64,000 bases of DNA from Streptomyces himalayensis subsp. himalayensis (lineage in GTDB: Bacteria > Actinomycetota > Actinomycetes > Streptomycetales > Streptomycetaceae). The first letter of the stretch is position 1; the number at the start of each line of letters is the position of its first letter. Shown piece by piece: positions 33,098 through 43,476 of the stretch. The notes under the pieces are model-generated. The model was given only the letters and a program-made list of their open reading frames with translations, was not told where the DNA came from and ran no database searches. Where the stretch lies: the NCBI RefSeq assembly GCF_013778455.1, contig NZ_JACEHE010000006.1, positions 1 to 64,000 on the forward strand, given 5' to 3'. A program made the position numbers and the translations under genes.

Positions 33098-36000
33098 ATG
33101 GCACTCACGTACTCCGCTGGATCCCTGGTGACGGCCCGTGGCCGCGAATGGGTGGTGCTTCCCGAGAGCGAGCCGGACCTGCTCGTGCTGCGCCCGCTGG
33201 GCGGCTCGGACGACGACATCGCCGCCGTGTTCCCCGCGTTCGAGGAGGTGAAGGGTGCCGAGTTCGCTCCGCCCGAGCCGAGCGACCTCGGTGACCAGCG
33301 CGCGGCGGGCCTCCTGCGTACGGCGCTGCGGATCGGCTTCCGGTCGGGCGCGGGCCCGTTCCGCTCCCTGGCCGGCATCGCGGTGGAGCCTCGCGCGTAC
33401 CAGCTGGTGCCGCTGCTGATGGCCCTGCGGCAGAAGACGGTCCGGATGCTGATCTCCGACGACGTCGGTATCGGCAAGACGATCGAGGCGGGCCTGATAG
33501 CGAGCGAACTCCTCGCGCAGGGCGAGGCGACGGGCCTGGCGGTGCTCTGCTCCCCGGCCCTGGCCGAGCAGTGGCAGCAGGAGCTGCGCACCAAGTTCGG
33601 CATCGACGCCGAACTGGTCCTCGCCTCCACGGTCTCCCGCCTGGAGCGCGGCCTGGACCTGGGCCAGTCCCTCTTCGACCGGTACCCGCACGTGATCGTC
33701 TCGACGGACTTCATCAAGTCCACCCGCCACCGCGACGACTTCGTACGCCACTGCCCCGACCTGGTCATCGTGGACGAGGCGCACACATGCGTCGCCGCCG
33801 ACGACACGTCCTCCGGCGCGCAGAACCAGCTCCGCTACGAGCTGCTGCGCCGCGTCGCCGAGGACGAGACCCGGCATCTGCTGCTGGTGACGGCGACCCC
33901 GCACAGCGGCAAGGAGTCGGCGTTCCGCAACCTGCTGGGACTGGTCAAGCCCGAACTCGCCTCGGTCAACCTGGAGTCGGAGGCGGGCAGGAAGCTCCTC
34001 GCCCAGCACTTCGTCGCGCGCAAGCGAGCCGACGTACGCCAGTACCTCACCAAGGAGGACGGCCTCAGCGACGACAGCCTCGCCGAGCGCACCGCGTTCC
34101 CCTCGGACCGCTACTTCAAGGACGAGACGTACAAGCTGTCCCCGGCCTACCGTTCCCTGCTCGACGACGCGATCGCGTACGCGAGCGAGCGCGTGGAGGA
34201 GGCCGGCAGCCAGGGCAGGCGCGAGGCGCGCATCGCCTGGTGGTCGGCGATCGCGCTGCTGCGTTCGCTGGTGTCGTCGCCGAGGGCGGCCGCGCGGACC
34301 CTCGTTACGCGCTCCGCGGCCGCGGTGGCGGCGTCGGCCGAGGAGGCCGACCGGCTCGGCGCCCCGCTGACCAGCGACTCGGCGGACAGCGACGCGCTGG
34401 AGGGCATGGACGTGGCGCCGGGCGCGGAGACCTCGGAGACCGAGGAGCACGCCGGATCGCGCCTGACCGAACTCGCCGACCGAGCCGAGCGGTTGGAGGG
34501 CCCGGAGCAGGACCTGAAGCTGAAGGCGCTCATCAAGCACCTCAAGGCGCTGCTGGCCGACGGCCACAACCCGATCGTGTTCTGCCGCTACATCCCGACC
34601 GCCGAGTACCTGGCCGCCCAGCTGGCGAACGACCCGGAGACCAAGAAGCGCGGCCCCCTCGGCGCGAAGACCGTGGTGAAGGCCGTCACCGGCACCCTCT
34701 CCCCGCAGCAGCGCGTGGAGCGCATCGAGCAGCTGGCGACGGAGGCGGGCGACGACGCGGCAGCCCGCCGCGTCCTGATCGCCACCGACTGCCTGTCCGA
34801 GGGCGTCAACCTCCAGCACCACTTCGACGCCGTCATCCACTACGACCTGGCCTGGAACCCGACCCGCCACGACCAGCGCGAGGGCCGCGTCGACCGGTAC
34901 GGCCAGAAGAAGGACCAGGTCCGCGTCATCACCCTGTACGGCGACGACAACGGCATCGACGGCAAGGTCCTCGAAGTCCTCATCAAGAAGCACCGGCAGA
35001 TCAAGAAGGACCTCGGCATCTCCGTCTCCGTGCCCGACGAGATGTCGACGGGCGTCACGGACGCGATCGTCGAATGGCTGCTGCTACGCGGTCGGGAGGG
35101 CGAGCAGCAAGCCCTGTTCGGCTCGGACGCCTTCCAGCAGAGTTTCGCGGACCTGGAGCAGGACTGGAACTCGGCCGCCGAGCGCGAGAAGGCATCGCGA
35201 TCGCGGTTCGCTCAGCGCTCGATCCACCCGCAGGAGGTGGCCCTCGAGGTCGCCGCGATCCGGGAGGCGCTGGGCGGCGCGGGAGAGATCCACACCTTCG
35301 TACGGGAATCGCTGAGCGCCCTGAACGCGGTGATCCGCGAGAACGGCGGAAACGTCGGGAACGCCGGAGCCGGCGAGGACTTCACCGCTGAGGTGGGCGG
35401 CACCCCGGCCGGCCTGCGGGACGCGCTCGCCCCGGTCGTCGGCGCGGAGACGATCGAGAAGGACCGCCCGATCCCCTTCCGCACGTCCCCGGCGGTGGCG
35501 CGCGGCGAGGCGGCCCTGGTGCGAACCGACCCCCTAGTCGGGGCCCTGGCGGCCCACGTCCTGAACGCCGCCCTCGACACCCAGGCCGACGGGGCACGCC
35601 CGGCCCGCCGCTGCGGCGTCATCACGACGGACGCGGTCGCGACGCGCACGACGCTGCTGCTGGTCCGCTACCGCTTCCACCTCACCCTGCCGTCCCGCAA
35701 CGGCGAGAAGCAGCTGGTCGCGGAGGACGCCCGCCTGCTGGCCTTTCAGGGCTCCCCGAAGAACGCGGTGTGGCTGCCGCAGGAGCAGGCTGCGGCACTG
35801 CTGGACGCGACGGCGGCCGAGAATACGGACCCGCACTTCGGCGAACGCACGATGACCAGGATCCTCGGCCAACTCTCTGATATCTCCGGCTACTTGGAGT
35901 CGTACGGAGACCAGCTGGCCGCCGAGCTGGACGCCTCGCACCGCCGGGTGCGGTCCGCGTCCGGCGAGATCGTCCGGGGCTTGTCCGTCACGGCCCAGAA

Positions 36001-36115
36001 GCCCGCCGACATCCTCGGCACGTACGTCTACCTGCCCGCCACGCCTGCCGCTTCCGTCGCTTCCGTCGCCGGTTCCGCCTCCGGTGCCGCCGCTTCCGCT
36101 GGAGTGTCCGCCTGA
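33098..36115 (+). CDS. drmD: DrmD-like SNF2 helicase
   Basis: 1005 residues, beginning 32 bp after the kinase-helicase. Motif I is SDDVGIGKTIEAGLIASELL (about residues 118-137), motif II IVDEAHTCV (about 224-232), motif III TATPHSGKE (about 266-274). The C-terminal RecA domain has ATDCLSEGVNLQHHFDAVIH and HDQREGRVDRYGQ (about 567-605). This is the long SNF2/RapA-like type that defines class 1 DISARM together with an adenine methylase. Its stop shares one base with the methylase ATG (TGATG), so the two are co-translated. The role in described DISARM is auxiliary to restriction; the precise step is not known. Confidence 0.88.
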   Translation: MALTYSAGSLVTARGREWVVLPESEPDLLVLRPLGGSDDDIAAVFPAFEEVKGAEFAPPEPSDLGDQRAAGLLRTALRIGFRSGAGPFRSLAGIAVEPRAYQLVPLLMALRQKTVRMLISDDVGIGKTIEAGLIASELLAQGEATGLAVLCSPALAEQWQQELRTKFGIDAELVLASTVSRLERGLDLGQSLFDRYPHVIVSTDFIKSTRHRDDFVRHCPDLVIVDEAHTCVAADDTSSGAQNQLRYELLRRVAEDETRHLLLVTATPHSGKESAFRNLLGLVKPELASVNLESEAGRKLLAQHFVARKRADVRQYLTKEDGLSDDSLAERTAFPSDRYFKDETYKLSPAYRSLLDDAIAYASERVEEAGSQGRREARIAWWSAIALLRSLVSSPRAAARTLVTRSAAAVAASAEEADRLGAPLTSDSADSDALEGMDVAPGAETSETEEHAGSRLTELADRAERLEGPEQDLKLKALIKHLKALLADGHNPIVFCRYIPTAEYLAAQLANDPETKKRGPLGAKTVVKAVTGTLSPQQRVERIEQLATEAGDDAAARRVLIATDCLSEGVNLQHHFDAVIHYDLAWNPTRHDQREGRVDRYGQKKDQVRVITLYGDDNGIDGKVLEVLIKKHRQIKKDLGISVSVPDEMSTGVTDAIVEWLLLRGREGEQQALFGSDAFQQSFADLEQDWNSAAEREKASRSRFAQRSIHPQEVALEVAAIREALGGAGEIHTFVRESLSALNAVIRENGGNVGNAGAGEDFTAEVGGTPAGLRDALAPVVGAETIEKDRPIPFRTSPAVARGEAALVRTDPLVGALAAHVLNAALDTQADGARPARRCGVITTDAVATRTTLLLVRYRFHLTLPSRNGEKQLVAEDARLLAFQGSPKNAVWLPQEQAAALLDATAAENTDPHFGERTMTRILGQLSDISGYLESYGDQLAAELDASHRRVRSASGEIVRGLSVTAQKPADILGTYVYLPATPAASVASVAGSASGAAASAGVSA

Positions 36116-39100
36116 TGTCCGCCACCACCCGCAACCAGGTCTTCACCGCCGTCCACACGGTCGGCGCGCTGCTGCCGGCCGACATGCTGGTCCGGATCTC
36201 CGAAGGCAAGGACGTCCCTGGCTCGAAGCCCGCGGACTACGGCCTGCCGTCGTCCCGTTCGGTACGCGACGAGGCCGAGCGCAGCTGGGAGTACCTGAAG
36301 CCGCTCTGGCGCGAGCTGCGCACTCGCCTCCCCGAGGACCCGGAGACCGGCGCACCGGCCATCGACCCGACGGGCCTCGCCGCGAGCGACTGGCTGGCCC
36401 CGCTTTGGCGTGAGCTGGGCTTCGGCCGGCTGACGGCGGTCGGTTCGCCGGGCGTCACGGCGGACTCCGACGCGGAGAAGAGATTCGAGGTCTCGCACCG
36501 CTGGCGGCACGCCCTCATCCACCAGACGGCGTGGAACTCCAACCTGGACAAGCGCCCCGGCGGCCCGGGCACGGTCCCGCCGCAGTCGATGCTCCAGGAG
36601 TGCCTGAACCGGACGGAGGCCCACCTTTGGGGCGTCCTGACGAACGGCCGCCAGGTCCGCCTGCTGCGCGACTCCAGCGCGCTGGCGACGGCCTCGTACG
36701 TGGAGTTCGACCTGGAGGCGATCTTCGACGGCGAGCTGTTCAGCGAGTTCGTACTGCTGTACCGGCTGCTGCACGTGTCCCGTTTCGAGGTGGCGGAGGA
36801 CGCGGCACCGTCGACGTGCCAGCTGGAGAAGTGGCGCACGGAGGCGATCGCGTCGGGGACGCGGGCGCTGGACCAGCTCCGCAAGGGCGTGCAGACGGCG
36901 ATCACGACGCTGGGCACGGGCTTCCTCAAGCACCCGGACAACCGGGAGCTGCGCGAGACGCTGGACGTCAAGACCTTCCACTACGCGCTGCTGCGCCTTG
37001 TCTATCGGCTGCTGTTCTTGTTCGTGGCTGAGGACCGGGAGGTTTTGCTGTCCCCGACGGCGGACGAGCGCGCTAGGGAGCGGTACGCCACGTACTTCTC
37101 GTCCGCTCGGTTGCGCCGACACGCTCAGCGGCGCCGGGGCACGGCTCACGGCGACCTCTACCGGGCGCTGCGCTTCGTCCTGTCCGGCCTCGGCAACGAT
37201 GACGGCCTGAAGGAGCTGGGCCTGCCGGGACTCGGCGGCATCTTCGACGACACGGAGGCGGACAAGGTCCTGCATGGGCTTGCCCTGTCCAACGAGCCTC
37301 TGCTGGAGGCCGTCCGTGCGTTGTCGATCGTGCGGGACACCGACTCGAAGCGGAACCGCGTCGTGGACTACCGCCACCTGGACGCCGAGGAACTCGGCTC
37401 CATCTACGAGTCGTTGCTGGAGCTCGTACCGAAACACAACGCCACCGGGCGCACCTTTGACCTCGTCGAGCTGTCAGGAAACGCCCGCAAGACAACGGGT
37501 TCGTACTACACACCGTCCTCGCTCATCGAGTGCCTGCTCGACTCGGCGCTCGACCCCGTGATCGACGATGCGGTCAAGCGGGGCGAGATCCGCGCGACGC
37601 GTAAGGGCGAGCCGGACGCCCGCGACGCCATCGTGGAGGAGCTGCTGTCGCTGACGGTATGCGACCCGGCATGCGGCTCCGGCCACTTCCTCGTAGCCGC
37701 CGCGCGCCGCATCGCCAAGCGGGTGGCGGCGGTACGGGAGCAGAACCCCGAGCCGACGCTGGACGCCGTACGGCATGCTCTGCACGAGGTCGTGGCGCGG
37801 TGCATCTACGGGGTAGACCTCAACCCCATGGCGGTCGAGCTGGCCAAGGTGTCCCTGTGGCTGGAGGCCCTGGAGCCGGGCAAGCCGCTGGGCTTCCTGG
37901 ACGCCCACATCAAGCACGGCAATGCGCTACTTGGAGCGACCCCAGCCCTGCTGGCGAACGGCATCCCCGACGACGCCTTCAAGCCGATCGAGGGCGACGA
38001 CAAGAAGATCGCCGCCAAACTGAAGAAGGACAACGCCAAGGAGCGCGGCGGCCAGCTCCGCTTCCACACCGAAGAGCGCATCTGGGTGTCCAACGCGGCC
38101 TTCGCTGCGACCCTACGCGAGATCACCGACGCTCCGGCTGACACCCTGCGCGACGTACGTCTGCAGTCCAGCCGCTTCCGCAAGCTGGAGCAGTCCGCGG
38201 ACTACCTCCACGCCCGCCACGTCTCCGACGCATGGTGCGCCGCCTTCGTCTGGCCTAAGGTCCAGGGTGCCCCGACCCCCGTCACTCAGGGCGTCCTCCG
38301 CGACCTCCAGAGCCCCGGCGGTGGTATCCCAGTAACCACCGACCGGAAGATCACCGAACTCGCCCAGCAGTACAAATTCTTCCACTGGCACCTGGAGTTC
38401 CCCGACGTCTTCCACGTCCCTGCGGCCTCGAACGCCGGCGTCGAGGAGTCGGTCGGGTGGGCAGGGGGCTTCTCGTGCGTGTTGGGGAACCCGCCGTGGG
38501 ACCAGGTGCAAGTCGATGCCCGCGAGTTCTTTGCATCACGACGGCCTGCGATCGCACAGGCAGCAAACATGACCGTGCGCAACAGGTTGATCAAGAAGCT
38601 TGAGCAGGACGATCCCGAACTCTTCGCGGAGTTCGCAGCCGAAAGCCGTGCGAACGATGGTTTCAAGCATTTCGCCCACGCTTCTGGTCGCTTCCCGTTG
38701 ACTGCCTTCGGAAGGCTCAACACCTATTCACTGTTCGCCGAGCACGCCAGGATGATCGCAGAGCAGATCGGGCGCACTGGCCAGATCGTGCCATCCGGGA
38801 TCGCAACCGATTCCTTCAACCAGTACTTCTTCAACGACCTCGTTCAGAAGGGCTCCCTCGCTTCGCTGTACGACTTCGAAAACGCGGCACCCCTCTTCCC
38901 TGGCGTTCACCGCTCATTCAAGTTCAGTCTCCTCACCCTCGCCGGTCGCGCCGTTCGTGAACCATCAGCCATGTACGCCTTCTTCCTCCACGACCCTGCG
39001 GACCTAGACGCGGCCGACAAGCGCTTCACCCTCACCCCCGAGGAGATCACCCTCCTCAACCCCAACACTGGCACTTGCCCGGTCTTCCGCACCCGCCGCG

Positions 39101-40137
39101 ACGCCGAGATCACTCTCGACATCTACCGTCGCGTCCCTGTGCTCATCCGCAAGGGAGACCCTGAGGGGAATCCGTGGGGCATTCAGTTCCAGCTGATGTT
39201 CATGATGAACACGGACTCGGACAAGTTCCGCTCCCGCGAGGAGCTCGAATCCGACGGCTGGACCCTGACCGGCAACATCTTCACCCGCGGTGGTGCCACC
39301 ATGCTCCCGCTCTACGAAGCGAAGATGCTGCACCATTATGACCACCGCTGGGCCACCTACGACCCTGACGGCTCCACCCGCGATCTCGCCCTCTCTGAAA
39401 AGCAGGACTCCTCTGCCGTGGTTCTCCCGCGCTACTGGGTCCCCCAGTCTGAGGTCGATGCCGCTACAGCGTCCAAGGGCTGGCAGCGCGAGTGGGTGAT
39501 GGGCTTCCGCAAGATCTGCCGTGCCACCGATGAGCGCACGGCGATTGCCTATGCCTTTCCCAAGGGCGGCTTGGGCGACTCAGGCAACCTGCTGATGCCC
39601 ACATCGACGACGAGTCCAGCGCTCATGTACGCCAATGTGATCGCTCTTTCGCTCGACTATGTTCTCCGCCAGAAGTTGGGGGGCACCAACCTCAACTTCT
39701 TCCAGTTCGAACAGCTGCCTATCCTCCCTCCCAGCGCGTTGAGTCTCCACTCCACCTTTGTCGCTCCGCGCGTCCTCGAGCTCACCTATACGGCCCACGA
39801 CATGGCCCCCTTCGCGCGCGACCTGAGTGACGCCGGAACGCCCTTCCTCTGGGACGAAAATCGCCGCGCGATCATGCGAGCCGAGCTGGACGCGCTGTTC
39901 TTCCACCTCTACGGCATCGCCCGTGACGACGTGGACTACATCCTCGAGACCTTCCCCATCGTCAAGCGCAAGGACGAGGCCAAGTTCGACTCGTACCGCA
40001 CCAAGGAGCTGATCCTCGCCGAGTACGACCGCATGGCCGAGGCCGGCCTCACCCTCGACAACCCCTTGGTGGACAGCGAGAACTACACCTCCACTCTCGC
40101 CCCGCCCCCGGGCCACGGCCCCCGCCACCCCGCCTGA
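36115..40137 (+). CDS. drmMI: DrmMI-like N6-adenine DNA methyltransferase (Eco57I type)
   Basis: 1340 residues, matching the size of DISARM class 1 methylases. The N-terminal about 450 residues are helical. The methyltransferase core begins at [14 protein letters not shown] (about 462), with SAM motif [17 protein letters not shown] (about 515-530) and catalytic motif [10 protein letters not shown] (about 790-797). The C-terminal part should hold target recognition. It should modify host DNA at a specific site so that the DrmA/DrmB machinery ignores it. From about 38,510 to 39,750 (residues about 800-1210) third positions are visibly less GC-rich than on either side, suggesting the recognition region was exchanged. 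It ends 33 bp before the EcsC gene. Confidence 0.88.
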   Translation: MSATTRNQVFTAVHTVGALLPADMLVRISEGKDVPGSKPADYGLPSSRSVRDEAERSWEYLKPLWRELRTRLPEDPETGAPAIDPTGLAASDWLAPLWRELGFGRLTAVGSPGVTADSDAEKRFEVSHRWRHALIHQTAWNSNLDKRPGGPGTVPPQSMLQECLNRTEAHLWGVLTNGRQVRLLRDSSALATASYVEFDLEAIFDGELFSEFVLLYRLLHVSRFEVAEDAAPSTCQLEKWRTEAIASGTRALDQLRKGVQTAITTLGTGFLKHPDNRELRETLDVKTFHYALLRLVYRLLFLFVAEDREVLLSPTADERARERYATYFSSARLRRHAQRRRGTAHGDLYRALRFVLSGLGNDDGLKELGLPGLGGIFDDTEADKVLHGLALSNEPLLEAVRALSIVRDTDSKRNRVVDYRHLDAEELGSIYESLLELVPKHNATGRTFDLVELSGNARKTTGSYYTPSSLIECLLDSALDPVIDDAVKRGEIRATRKGEPDARDAIVEELLSLTVCDPACGSGHFLVAAARRIAKRVAAVREQNPEPTLDAVRHALHEVVARCIYGVDLNPMAVELAKVSLWLEALEPGKPLGFLDAHIKHGNALLGATPALLANGIPDDAFKPIEGDDKKIAAKLKKDNAKERGGQLRFHTEERIWVSNAAFAATLREITDAPADTLRDVRLQSSRFRKLEQSADYLHARHVSDAWCAAFVWPKVQGAPTPVTQGVLRDLQSPGGGIPVTTDRKITELAQQYKFFHWHLEFPDVFHVPAASNAGVEESVGWAGGFSCVLGNPPWDQVQVDAREFFASRRPAIAQAANMTVRNRLIKKLEQDDPELFAEFAAESRANDGFKHFAHASGRFPLTAFGRLNTYSLFAEHARMIAEQIGRTGQIVPSGIATDSFNQYFFNDLVQKGSLASLYDFENAAPLFPGVHRSFKFSLLTLAGRAVREPSAMYAFFLHDPADLDAADKRFTLTPEEITLLNPNTGTCPVFRTRRDAEITLDIYRRVPVLIRKGDPEGNPWGIQFQLMFMMNTDSDKFRSREELESDGWTLTGNIFTRGGATMLPLYEAKMLHHYDHRWATYDPDGSTRDLALSEKQDSSAVVLPRYWVPQSEVDAATASKGWQREWVMGFRKICRATDERTAIAYAFPKGGLGDSGNLLMPTSTTSPALMYANVIALSLDYVLRQKLGGTNLNFFQFEQLPILPPSALSLHSTFVAPRVLELTYTAHDMAPFARDLSDAGTPFLWDENRRAIMRAELDALFFHLYGIARDDVDYILETFPIVKRKDEAKFDSYRTKELILAEYDRMAEAGLTLDNPLVDSENYTSTLAPPPGHGPRHPA

Positions 40138-40170
40138 CAGCTTGCCCCAGAGACAGGAGCGCCACGGACC

Positions 40171-41313
40171 ATGAGTAACCCGCAGTACCCGCAGCAGCCC
40201 GATCAGCTGCCCTCGGACTACGAGCTTGACGCATGGCGTGCCATCCAGCAGTTCAAGGGCCGCCCGCTGTCACGAGCAATGAGTAACGCCGGCGAGCAAG
40301 TGGCGAACGGCGTCGCGGCACTCGGCAAGCGCGCCGCGAAACAACTGGAGAACCACCCACGGGCCAAATCGGCGGTTTCGCGTGGACAGGAAATCGTCGC
40401 CAAGGGCGCGCAGAAGGTCGGCGCCGGGGCTCGCGGAGCCGCCGACGCCCTCCCGGACTGGAGCGGCACTGCCGTTCAGTCCATACGGCAGACGGTGGGG
40501 CGGGTCTCGCGAGCGGGACTCTCCCCCAAACGCGTGGTGGCGCGCCACAAAAAGCGCGGGCACGAGGTCGAGTCACTCTCCGACCTGCGCCGCCTCGACC
40601 TCCAGCAGATCGACGCTGTCCGTGGACGCGGGGCGAGTTGGTACTACCCGGCCGTCGCGGCGCTCTCGGGAGCGACTGCGGGACTTGCGATCTCCGGAGG
40701 AGAGCTCGTCATCGCCGCCTCCGCCGGCGCCGCGGCGGCGCCTTCGGGTGGTGCGATCGCGGGCGCTTTCGCCGCCGATACCGCGGCCGTCCTCGGACTC
40801 GCGTCCCGCGCCGTCGGCCATGTCTCGCTGTTCTACGGCTACGACCCCGAGGAGCCTGCCGAGAAGCTCTTCGTGATGTCTGTCGTCAACGTCGGGACCG
40901 CGAGTTCGGCCACCGCCAAGAACGCCGCGATGGCCGACATCTCGCGGCTCACCCAGGCACTCTTCCGCGGCAAGACGTGGGAGGTCCTCAACGACGCGGT
41001 TGTCACCAAGGTCTCCCAGCAGTTCGCGAAGGCGTTCGGCTTTCGCCTCACCAAGAACGGACTCGGCAAGGCCGTACCCGCATTCGGGATCGTCGTCGGA
41101 GGCACCCTCAACTGGACCACTCTGGAGGGCATCGTCGACGCCGCCGACATGGCGTACCGGCGGCGGTTCCTCCTGGAGAAGTACCCGCATCTCGCTGACG
41201 AGGAGGCATTGGCTCCGTTTCCCGACGACGACCCGGACGTCCCGGACGACGCCGACGAGGAGATCAGTGTGCTCGACGAGATAGCCGAGGCGGGCGGACC
41301 CGACCTCCACTGA
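40171..41313 (+). CDS. EcsC-family protein at the end of the defence operon
   Basis: 380 residues; ATG at 40171 with AGGAG upstream. Residues of about 1-140 are a Lys/Ala-rich amphipathic region (VANGVAALGKRAAKQLENH; EIVAKGAQKVGAGARGAADALPDW). From LDLQQIDAVRGRGASWYYPA (about 140) the EcsC pattern follows, with hydrophobic Gly/Ala-rich segments (ALSGATAGLAISGGELVIAASAG...) and HVSLFYGYDPEEPAEKLF, then KAVPAFGIVVGGTLNWTTL. The tail is very acidic (DDDPDVPDDADEE). EcsC proteins have poorly known function but associate with membranes. It is the last gene before a strong terminator, so a membrane-linked effector or anchor of the system is a reasonable but unproven role. Confidence 0.72.
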   Translation: MSNPQYPQQPDQLPSDYELDAWRAIQQFKGRPLSRAMSNAGEQVANGVAALGKRAAKQLENHPRAKSAVSRGQEIVAKGAQKVGAGARGAADALPDWSGTAVQSIRQTVGRVSRAGLSPKRVVARHKKRGHEVESLSDLRRLDLQQIDAVRGRGASWYYPAVAALSGATAGLAISGGELVIAASAGAAAAPSGGAIAGAFAADTAAVLGLASRAVGHVSLFYGYDPEEPAEKLFVMSVVNVGTASSATAKNAAMADISRLTQALFRGKTWEVLNDAVVTKVSQQFAKAFGFRLTKNGLGKAVPAFGIVVGGTLNWTTLEGIVDAADMAYRRRFLLEKYPHLADEEALAPFPDDDPDVPDDADEEISVLDEIAEAGGPDLH

Positions 41314-41319
41314 CCCGGT

Positions 41320-41356
41320 GTCCCGGCGGTGAACGTCATCACGCGACCGCCGGGAC
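41320..41356. terminator. Bidirectional hairpin terminator closing the defence locus
   Basis: GTCCCGGCGGT (41320-41330) pairs perfectly with ACCGCCGGGAC (41346-41356) across a 15-nt loop. It lies between the stops of the convergent EcsC (41313) and DUF397 (41366) genes and can serve both. Confidence 0.75.
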
Positions 41357-41365
41357 GAACGCTGC

Positions 41366-41554
41366 TCAGGCCCCCGCCGCGAACCCCACGAACCGCGACC
41401 ACTCCTCACGCCCGACGGCGAAGTGAGGGCGCGTCACATCCTTGGAGTCCCGTACGCGGACGGCCTGTTCGGTGATGGCAACCTCGATGCAGTTGTCGCC
41501 CTCGGTCCCGCTGTAGCTGGACTTGAACCAGGCCAGCTCAGTGCCGTTACTCAT
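41366..41554 (-). CDS. DUF397 domain protein
   Basis: 62 residues, the normal length for this Streptomyces family: WFKSSYSGTEGDNCIEVA at the start and VRVRDSKD with FAVGREEWSRFVGF after it. The ATG overlaps the stop of the upstream XRE regulator by 4 bp. DUF397 proteins are partners of XRE-DUF5753 regulators and have been likened to small antitoxin-like or signalling proteins; no activity can be assigned. Confidence 0.88.
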   Translation of the reverse strand: MSNGTELAWFKSSYSGTEGDNCIEVAITEQAVRVRDSKDVTRPHFAVGREEWSRFVGFAAGA

Positions 41555-42408
41555 AGTGCTCCTCTGATGCGCTTCAGCAGGCCCACGGAGTCAAGGGGGT
41601 TGAGGGCCTGTGAGCGGAGTGTCGCATATCGCTGATGCAGAACGGCGGCCTCGGTCACATCAGCGATCAAGCGTCCGTTCTTCTGTCCCTCGGAGTAAGC
41701 AAGGCGCCTCCCGTCCGGAGCCTCGAGAAGGGCAAGCGGACCATCCAGTCCCGCGTGGCACTCGCTGTCGATCGGCATGATTTGGACAGTTACGTTGCGG
41801 AGTTCAGCTAAAGCCAGGATGTGATCCAGCTGCCCGCGTGTGACCTCCGTACCGCCGAGCCGCCGCCTGACGATGTACTCCTCCATGACGAAGCTGAAGG
41901 AGGTGTTGGGCCGCGCGCGGATGAGCTCCTGGCGCTGCATGCGTGCCGCAACCTGCGCCTCCATCTGCTCGTCAGACAGCGGCGGGACACTGTTCTCAAA
42001 AGCAGCCCGCGCATACCCCTCCGACTGCAACAACCCCGGCACCAGCCGACACTCATACGTACACAGGCTCACCGCCACCTTCTCCAGCCGCGCCCACCGC
42101 CGGAACCAGGCCGCCAGCCCCGGCTCCCCCCGCGTCAGGTGTCTGGCCGCCTTCCGCAGCGCGCCCGTGTTGCCCAGCGCCTCCTCCGCCCTCTCCACGA
42201 ACGACTCGTCCGGCATCCGGCGCCCCAACTCCACCGACTCCACGGTGTGTTTGGAGAACCGGACCCGCGCGCCGAAGTCGACCCGGCTGAGCCCGGCGTG
42301 CTCGCGCAGGGCCTGGACGACGGCCCCGAAGGTCCGCAGACTATCCGACGGGTCGGGCTCCCGCTCCCCATCGCATGCCGCCGTCACATCAACGTCGCCG
42401 CTCGTCAT
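41551..42408 (-). CDS. XRE-family regulator with DUF5753 domain
   Basis: 285 residues from the ATG at 42408 with GGAGGT upstream. An N-terminal XRE HTH is at about residues 24-85 (FGAVVQALREHAGLSRVDFGARVRFSKHTVESVE). The DUF5753 domain occupies about residues 100-280 (LVPGLLQSEGYARA; RQELIRARPNTSFSFVMEE; ECHAGLDGPLALLE). It forms the familiar trio with the coupled DUF397 gene and the divergent ATPase, controlling development or secondary metabolism in Streptomyces. Whether it has any link to the defence genes on both sides is unknown. Confidence 0.9.
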   Translation of the reverse strand: MTSGDVDVTAACDGEREPDPSDSLRTFGAVVQALREHAGLSRVDFGARVRFSKHTVESVELGRRMPDESFVERAEEALGNTGALRKAARHLTRGEPGLAAWFRRWARLEKVAVSLCTYECRLVPGLLQSEGYARAAFENSVPPLSDEQMEAQVAARMQRQELIRARPNTSFSFVMEEYIVRRRLGGTEVTRGQLDHILALAELRNVTVQIMPIDSECHAGLDGPLALLEAPDGRRLAYSEGQKNGRLIADVTEAAVLHQRYATLRSQALNPLDSVGLLKRIRGAL

Positions 42409-42570
42409 ACGCGGCCACCTCCAGGTGCGTGTGTGCGTGCTCCCCACGCTCAACTCACCCAGAGTGACGGCAAGATCCACGTACTGTCCACCATATGTGC
42501 CCGTACGCTGACCCACCGTACGGGGCGTGCCGCTGGTGAGCGCCCCCGCGCGCCCGCCACGGTGGCACCC

Positions 42571-43023
42571 ATGAACGCAAGCGCCCCTCAACTCTCGACT
42601 ACCGTACGCACCTTCTCTCAACTCTTCTCCTCCACACGGCGCGGCGCCCGCCTCGCCCGACTGCTGGCCACCGAGCAACTCCGCACCTGGGAGGCCCCAC
42701 CGGGCATCACGGAACGTGCCGAACAGATCGTCGCCGAGCTCGGCGCGAACGCCGTGCTCCACGGCCAGGTGCGTGGCCGCGACTTCCGGCTCGCTCTCGC
42801 CCTCGACACCGCAACCGGCACCCTCCGCATCGAGGTCACCGATGCCCGCGGGGGCCACCTCCCCGCAGCGCCCCTGGCAGACCGGGCCGAGGACGTCGAA
42901 TCCGGCCGCGGCCTGCTCGTGGTAGCCATGCTGGCCGACCGCTGGGGAACGCGGCCGTTTCCGCCAGGCGGCAAGACCGTCTGGGCCGAGTGCGGCTGCG
43001 ATGACCACCACGCGCCCCGGTGA
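42571..43023 (+). CDS. RsbW-like ATP-binding (HATPase_c_2) regulatory protein
   Basis: 150 residues. GHKL motifs: N-box ELGANAVLHG (about residues 56-65), G1 VTDARGG and G2 GRGLLVVAMLADRWG. This is the soluble anti-sigma-factor/serine-kinase fold often encoded next to XRE-DUF5753-DUF397 genes. It is divergent from the regulator, with a 162-bp shared intergenic region. The partner protein cannot be told from the sequence. Confidence 0.87.
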   Translation: MNASAPQLSTTVRTFSQLFSSTRRGARLARLLATEQLRTWEAPPGITERAEQIVAELGANAVLHGQVRGRDFRLALALDTATGTLRIEVTDARGGHLPAAPLADRAEDVESGRGLLVVAMLADRWGTRPFPPGGKTVWAECGCDDHHAPR

Positions 43024-43476
43024 GTGCGAAGTCGGCAGTAGGCACGCCCGTGTGCCGTCACCCGTTCCAGACGATGTTGCAGATGTAGAGAAATGAGCGG
43101 CTCACCGGCCTGCGGCGCGCGGGCAGTGCGGTCACGGTCGTGCTCCCGGTTCTGTGGTGGGCGTTGACTGCGTTCTCAGTACCCCGCACCACACCGGATC
43201 GACTGCCGGATCGACGCAAGGCTACGAGCCGACCACACCGAGTGTCCGGTCGGGGTTTACGCGATCACCATTTGGCCGAGTCGCCGGGCAGACCCGCAGG
43301 GCGTAAGGAAGAGGTGCGTGGACGACGCACCGACCGCGCGAGCCCGGCCTCCCGCCTAGGGCCGCGGCCCGTGCCGACGACACAGCCGCTGACCACCGCC
43401 GCAGCGCCGCCAGTTGCGGGACAAGCCCGCCACCGTACAGGGCGGACCAGTCCCGGACGGCCACTGGTCCGCGGTG
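43024..43476. other. Gene-free stretch
   Basis: About 450 bp between the RsbW-like gene and the nuclease remnant. I see no coding pattern with sensible codon bias, no repeat and no clear promoter here. Confidence 0.5.

Noticed and set aside
33038..34993. Long minus-strand open frame opposite the SNF2 helicase
   Set aside because: Low-complexity Val/Leu/Arg/Gly-rich translation without motifs; shadow of the real gene.
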